A stretch of 64,000 nt of DNA. Origin: Alphaproteobacteria bacterium (GTDB lineage Bacteria; Pseudomonadota; Alphaproteobacteria; Rickettsiales; SXRF01). The stretch spans positions 62,001-126,000 of the forward strand of contig JANYES010000003.1 of assembly GCA_025362975.1 (NCBI GenBank), read 5' to 3'. Position numbers and translations under genes: made by a program. Positions 60,481 to 64,000 of the stretch are shown in pieces. Numbering within the stretch: position 1 is the first letter of the stretch; each line of letters begins with the position of its first letter. The notes beneath the pieces were generated by a model that saw nothing but the letters and a program-made list of their open reading frames with translations, ran no database searches and was not told where the DNA came from.

Positions 60481-61284
60481 TTGCACCATGACCTCATCTT
60501 TATAAAGAAGGGCCCTGAGCATTTTAGAAAAATGTCCCATTTCTTTGGAAAAATGGTATACTTACGAAAAGGGAGGTGTGGATTTATGCGGGCTTCGGTG
60601 CTTGCTACCTTATCAAAAATTGAGCTGCCTAAATGGCATAGGCCCCGGTTGGGGCGCCCACGGGTTGCTCCTACGCTACGCGCCAGCATTCATCTCCTGA
60701 CCCGAATTTTTTATAAGCCGACCTATATCGGCTTTGAAAATATCCCCGAAACCGGCCCGGCAATTCTCATTTGCAACCATGTGTCGTATGTCGATGGGCC
60801 GATTATCGACGGTGGATGCAAACGGCCGATACGGTATCTGATCGATATGGACATCTATAACCTGCCAGTGGTGCATTATGTGATGTCGCTGTCACGCTCG
60901 ATTCCTATTGCCTATAACCGCAAGAGCGTGGAAGAGGCGTTTGACCAGATTTCAGAAGGCTTACGCGCAGGCGATTTGATTTGTATTTTTCCAGAGGGAT
61001 ATTTGACCTTTACCGGTAGCCTTGGGCGGTTTCGCCCGGGGATTGAATGGATTTCCAAACGCGATCCCGATGTGCCGGTGATTCCGATTGCGCTGACGGG
61101 GTTGTGGGGCAGTATCTTCAGCCGCAAATATATTAAGGCGCCGTTTCGTTTCTGGCCCCGGACATGGAATCGCAGGGCGACGCTTGTGTGCGGCCCTGCG
61201 ATTCCCAGTGATAAAGTAACGGTTAACAATCTTCAGGAAGTAGTGCTGAGGCTAAAATATTCCAGCCCCAATCCGCACGACTAG
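60481..61284 (+). CDS. PlsC-type 1-acyl-glycerol-3-phosphate acyltransferase (start uncertain)
   Basis: NHVSYVDGPII (HX4D-like), FPEGYLTFTGSLGRFRPGIEWIS, VPVIPIALTGLW. Confidence 0.8.
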   Translation: MHHDLIFIKKGPEHFRKMSHFFGKMVYLRKGRCGFMRASVLATLSKIELPKWHRPRLGRPRVAPTLRASIHLLTRIFYKPTYIGFENIPETGPAILICNHVSYVDGPIIDGGCKRPIRYLIDMDIYNLPVVHYVMSLSRSIPIAYNRKSVEEAFDQISEGLRAGDLICIFPEGYLTFTGSLGRFRPGIEWISKRDPDVPVIPIALTGLWGSIFSRKYIKAPFRFWPRTWNRRATLVCGPAIPSDKVTVNNLQEVVLRLKYSSPNPHD

Positions 61285-62996
61285 TTCCATACATACTGTT
61301 TCGCGGCACCGCCGTTGGCCAAAGCGGTCATGGCCGGGGTGATGATGCTGTTTAAGTTGAACGGCAGGGCGGACGCGGTTACGCCTTTGAGCGAATCCAC
61401 CAGGCTTGGGCTGAGGGATATGGCGCTTACAGCGGCGGCGGGTGCGGGTGCATCCGAGGTCGGGGCGGGCACGGCGACCGGTTTGGCAGCGCCAGCTTTT
61501 TCCTTGGCCTGAAGTTCGGCGACTTCTTTGGCGAGGGCTTGCGTGCGTTCTTCGAAGGCGATGACTGTGGCGACATGCGGTTTGATCTGGATGTCGATGT
61601 AAGCTTCTTTAGCGCGCATATCGCGCATGATTTCCCACATGACGGTGCGGGAGTGGTTGCGGGATTCGATCAGCGGCAGCATGTCCTTGAGTTTTTCCCA
61701 TTCGGCGCGTGCATGCGGTGTGGCGGCGTTTTTGATGGCGAAGTCGATCTGGTTTTTGATCATGAACGGAGCGGGACGGCTGATTTCCAGTGTGTTTTTC
61801 AGGTTTTCATACACGTCTGCGGAATCCCACTGGCCGTAGGCGGCATTGAGACCTTTCGAAGAGGAGCCACTGAAGATCATGGTCAGGCCGCCGCCCACCA
61901 TGTTTTTACCGAGCAGCTTGTGCAGTTCGTTTTTGGCGCTGGTTTCGGCCAGTGCGTTGCGGTCGAGGGTGAGGAATTTGGCATCGAATTCCTTGGAAAG
62001 CTTACGTTCAATGAATTGCGCTTTTTGCAGCAGAGGCATATCGGCCCAGAAGGTGCGCAGTTTATCGCGGTCGGTTTCTTTGGTGAATTCGGCGTGGTCG
62101 TCGAGGAACATGGTCTCGCCCGCGGAGCCTTGGGCAAAGAGCGCGTCGCGCGCGCCTTTGGAACCGGCGGAAGAGAAGTTGCTGGTGGGCAGTTTTTTGT
62201 TGGTGTCGATGATGGCAGGCTTCGCATGATTGGCTTCAACGATTGCCGGGGTGATGCGGTGCACGGGGTTAAGGCTCGTCTGGTCGCTGTTGGCGAATTC
62301 CATGTCGTGCTTGTACTGAGAGGGGTTGGCCTGTTTGCGGGTGATGCTGATGTTTTGAGGCGTTGGCAGTTTCGGTACTTCGGCTTCGGCGTTGCCAGTC
62401 CATGCGACACCGGTGAGGCGCGCTTTTTCTTTCATCAGGGCTTCGTAGCTTTTGACGAGATCGGCGCGGTCTTTGCCATTATATTCGGTGGCCAGCTTGG
62501 CGTATTCATTGAAGTTGACGTCGAGCTTGAAAGCGCCGGTATATTGTTTCTCCAGTACTTCGAAGGCATTTTTGCGATGGCTGGGGTCCTTAAGGCGCTC
62601 GGCTTCGTCGGTCTGAGGAATTAATTTAGAGACTTCGAATTCGAGTTTCTTGATACGGTTGAGATTCGGCGACATGGTGAAGCCATTGGTAGTGACAGGC
62701 TTGCCATCCGGGCCGGGCAGGGTGATCGTTAAGTCTGGGCCTTTGTTCAGCAGATCCGTATCGGGTTTCGGTATCGAAGGTAGGGTGTAAGAACCTGCGC
62801 CCGGGGTGAGGCCTTTGATGACGCTATCCAGTAAACCGCCGAGAAGGCCGCCGCCGATGACGCCAACCGCAAGGCCGGGGGCACCACCCAGAAGGAATCC
62901 ACCGACGCCGCCCGCTAATAAGGACACGACACCGCCAGTACTGGTGAGGGTTGCTAATGCACCTTTATAATCGCCTGAAAGAAGTTCTTTAATCAT
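61281..62996 (-). CDS. Hypothetical 571-aa protein with N-terminal glycine-zipper hydrophobic region
   Basis: VVSLLAGGVGGFLLGGAPGLAVGVIGGGLLGGLLDSVIKGL, followed by a long mostly hydrophilic region and a Pro/Ala linker. Confidence 0.65.
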   Translation of the reverse strand: MIKELLSGDYKGALATLTSTGGVVSLLAGGVGGFLLGGAPGLAVGVIGGGLLGGLLDSVIKGLTPGAGSYTLPSIPKPDTDLLNKGPDLTITLPGPDGKPVTTNGFTMSPNLNRIKKLEFEVSKLIPQTDEAERLKDPSHRKNAFEVLEKQYTGAFKLDVNFNEYAKLATEYNGKDRADLVKSYEALMKEKARLTGVAWTGNAEAEVPKLPTPQNISITRKQANPSQYKHDMEFANSDQTSLNPVHRITPAIVEANHAKPAIIDTNKKLPTSNFSSAGSKGARDALFAQGSAGETMFLDDHAEFTKETDRDKLRTFWADMPLLQKAQFIERKLSKEFDAKFLTLDRNALAETSAKNELHKLLGKNMVGGGLTMIFSGSSSKGLNAAYGQWDSADVYENLKNTLEISRPAPFMIKNQIDFAIKNAATPHARAEWEKLKDMLPLIESRNHSRTVMWEIMRDMRAKEAYIDIQIKPHVATVIAFEERTQALAKEVAELQAKEKAGAAKPVAVPAPTSDAPAPAAAVSAISLSPSLVDSLKGVTASALPFNLNSIITPAMTALANGGAAKQYVWN

Positions 62997-63141
62997 GGGG
63001 TACTCCTAAACTTATGTATGAGTTCAGAATACCATTGGCACGGGCGTTACGGTGTTAAGCTTGGGTGATTGCGTATGTGACGGTTAACCGGGGGGTGTTT
63101 TTGACAATGCTGTAATATGGTTATATATATTAAAATACAGC

Positions 63142-64000
63142 TTATTGCATGCCTTTCATCAAGTTCTGGAGACCGCCGCGCATCATGCCTTTCTGGCCGA
63201 GTTTTTTCAGTTTTTTGACCATATCCTGCATCTGCATTTGCTGTTTAATGAGTTTATTGACGTCGGCGGCGGTGACGCCGGAACCTTTAGCGATGCGGGC
63301 GCGGCGCTGGCCGTTGAGCAGCTTCGGGTTGGCGCGTTCTTTTTTGGTCATGGACAGAATGATGGCTTCCTGACGGGCGAGGGCGTTTTCGTCGATCTTG
63401 GCGTTTTCGAGTTTTTCGCGCATGGCACCCATGCCGGGGAGCATTTTCATGAGGGAACCGACGCCGCCCATTTTCTTCATTTTACGCAGCTGGTCGAGCA
63501 GATCGTTGAAGTCGAACGTGCCTTCGAGCATCTTGGCTGCCATTGCTTCGGCTTCGGCTTGCGATACGTTTTCGGCGGCTTTTTCGACGAGGGAGACGAT
63601 GTCGCCCATGTCGAGGATGCGCGAGGCAATTCGGGAGGGATGGAACTCTTCGAACTCGTCGATTTTTTCACCGACGCCCATGAATTTGATGGGCTGGCCG
63701 GTGATGGCGCGCATGGAAAGGGCGGCACCGCCGCGGCCGTCGCCGTCGATACGGGTGAGGGTGATGCCGGTGACGCCGATCTGTTCGTGGAAGGCTTTGG
63801 CGATGGTGACGGCGTCCTGCCCCGTAAGCGAGTCGGCGACGAGCATGGTTTCAAGTGGGTTGGCGAGTTGTTTGACAGCTTTCAGCTCGTCCATCAACTC
63901 GGTGTCGATGTGCAGTCGCCCGGCGGTGTCGAGCAGGAGCACGTCATAGCCTTCGAGGCGGGCGTCTTGCAGGGCGCGTTTAGTAATTTCGATAGGTTTT
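63142..64000 (-). CDS. ffh: Signal recognition particle protein Ffh (5' part lies outside the window)
   Basis: KPIEITKRALQDARLEGYDVLLLDTAGRLHIDTELMDEL...; M-domain KMKKMGGVGSLMKMLPGMGAMRE; open reading frame runs to the window edge. Confidence 0.95.
   Translation of the reverse strand, partial: KPIEITKRALQDARLEGYDVLLLDTAGRLHIDTELMDELKAVKQLANPLETMLVADSLTGQDAVTIAKAFHEQIGVTGITLTRIDGDGRGGAALSMRAITGQPIKFMGVGEKIDEFEEFHPSRIASRILDMGDIVSLVEKAAENVSQAEAEAMAAKMLEGTFDFNDLLDQLRKMKKMGGVGSLMKMLPGMGAMREKLENAKIDENALARQEAIILSMTKKERANPKLLNGQRRARIAKGSGVTAADVNKLIKQQMQMQDMVKKLKKLGQKGMMRGGLQNLMKGMQ

Noticed and set aside
1-64000. CRISPR arrays, tRNA/rRNA genes, transposases, integrases, prophage genes, toxin-antitoxin pairs
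   Set aside because: Looked for in intergenic regions and the ORF list; none could be supported. A tRNAscan-SE/Infernal run would be needed to exclude small RNAs.

Overview
This 64 kb window looks like chromosomal DNA from an alphaproteobacterium. The inference rests on gene order and content: ffh / rpsP-rimM-trmD-rplS / leuC-leuD-leuB / asd, sdhE-mfd, argH-small lipoprotein-lysA, and a class I lysyl-tRNA synthetase. Most of it is housekeeping genes (parC, parE, recO, ftsY, mtaB, dapF, mfd, lysK, argH, lysA, hpt, ftsE, asd, leuBCD, rplS, trmD, rimM, rpsP, ffh 3' part), with several orphan proteins and a few decayed loci. I see no tRNA, rRNA, CRISPR array, transposase or prophage. The most unusual locus is a 2027-aa protein (29194-35277). 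It appears to fuse a CgeB-like glycosyltransferase, three tandem Skp1-GlcNAc-transferase-like (GT60-type) domains, a thioredoxin/peroxiredoxin-like domain and two 2OG-Fe(II) oxygenase domains. This is a single-polypeptide counterpart of a prolyl-hydroxylation plus glycosylation pathway, and lysK starts directly after its stop codon. Other items of note: (a) a Tat-signal LapG-like transglutaminase protease next to a membrane receptor with a catalytically degenerate HD-GYP domain, possibly an alternative LapD/LapG switch; (b) two tandem paralogs, each interrupted by one in-frame stop at a different position; (c) a frameshifted VPLP/PEP-CTERM-like gene and two colliding gene remnants; (d) an inverted REP-like pair with a compensatory stem change; (e) ftsE without an adjacent ftsX. 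All calls come from reading motifs and reading frames by eye; no database search was run.
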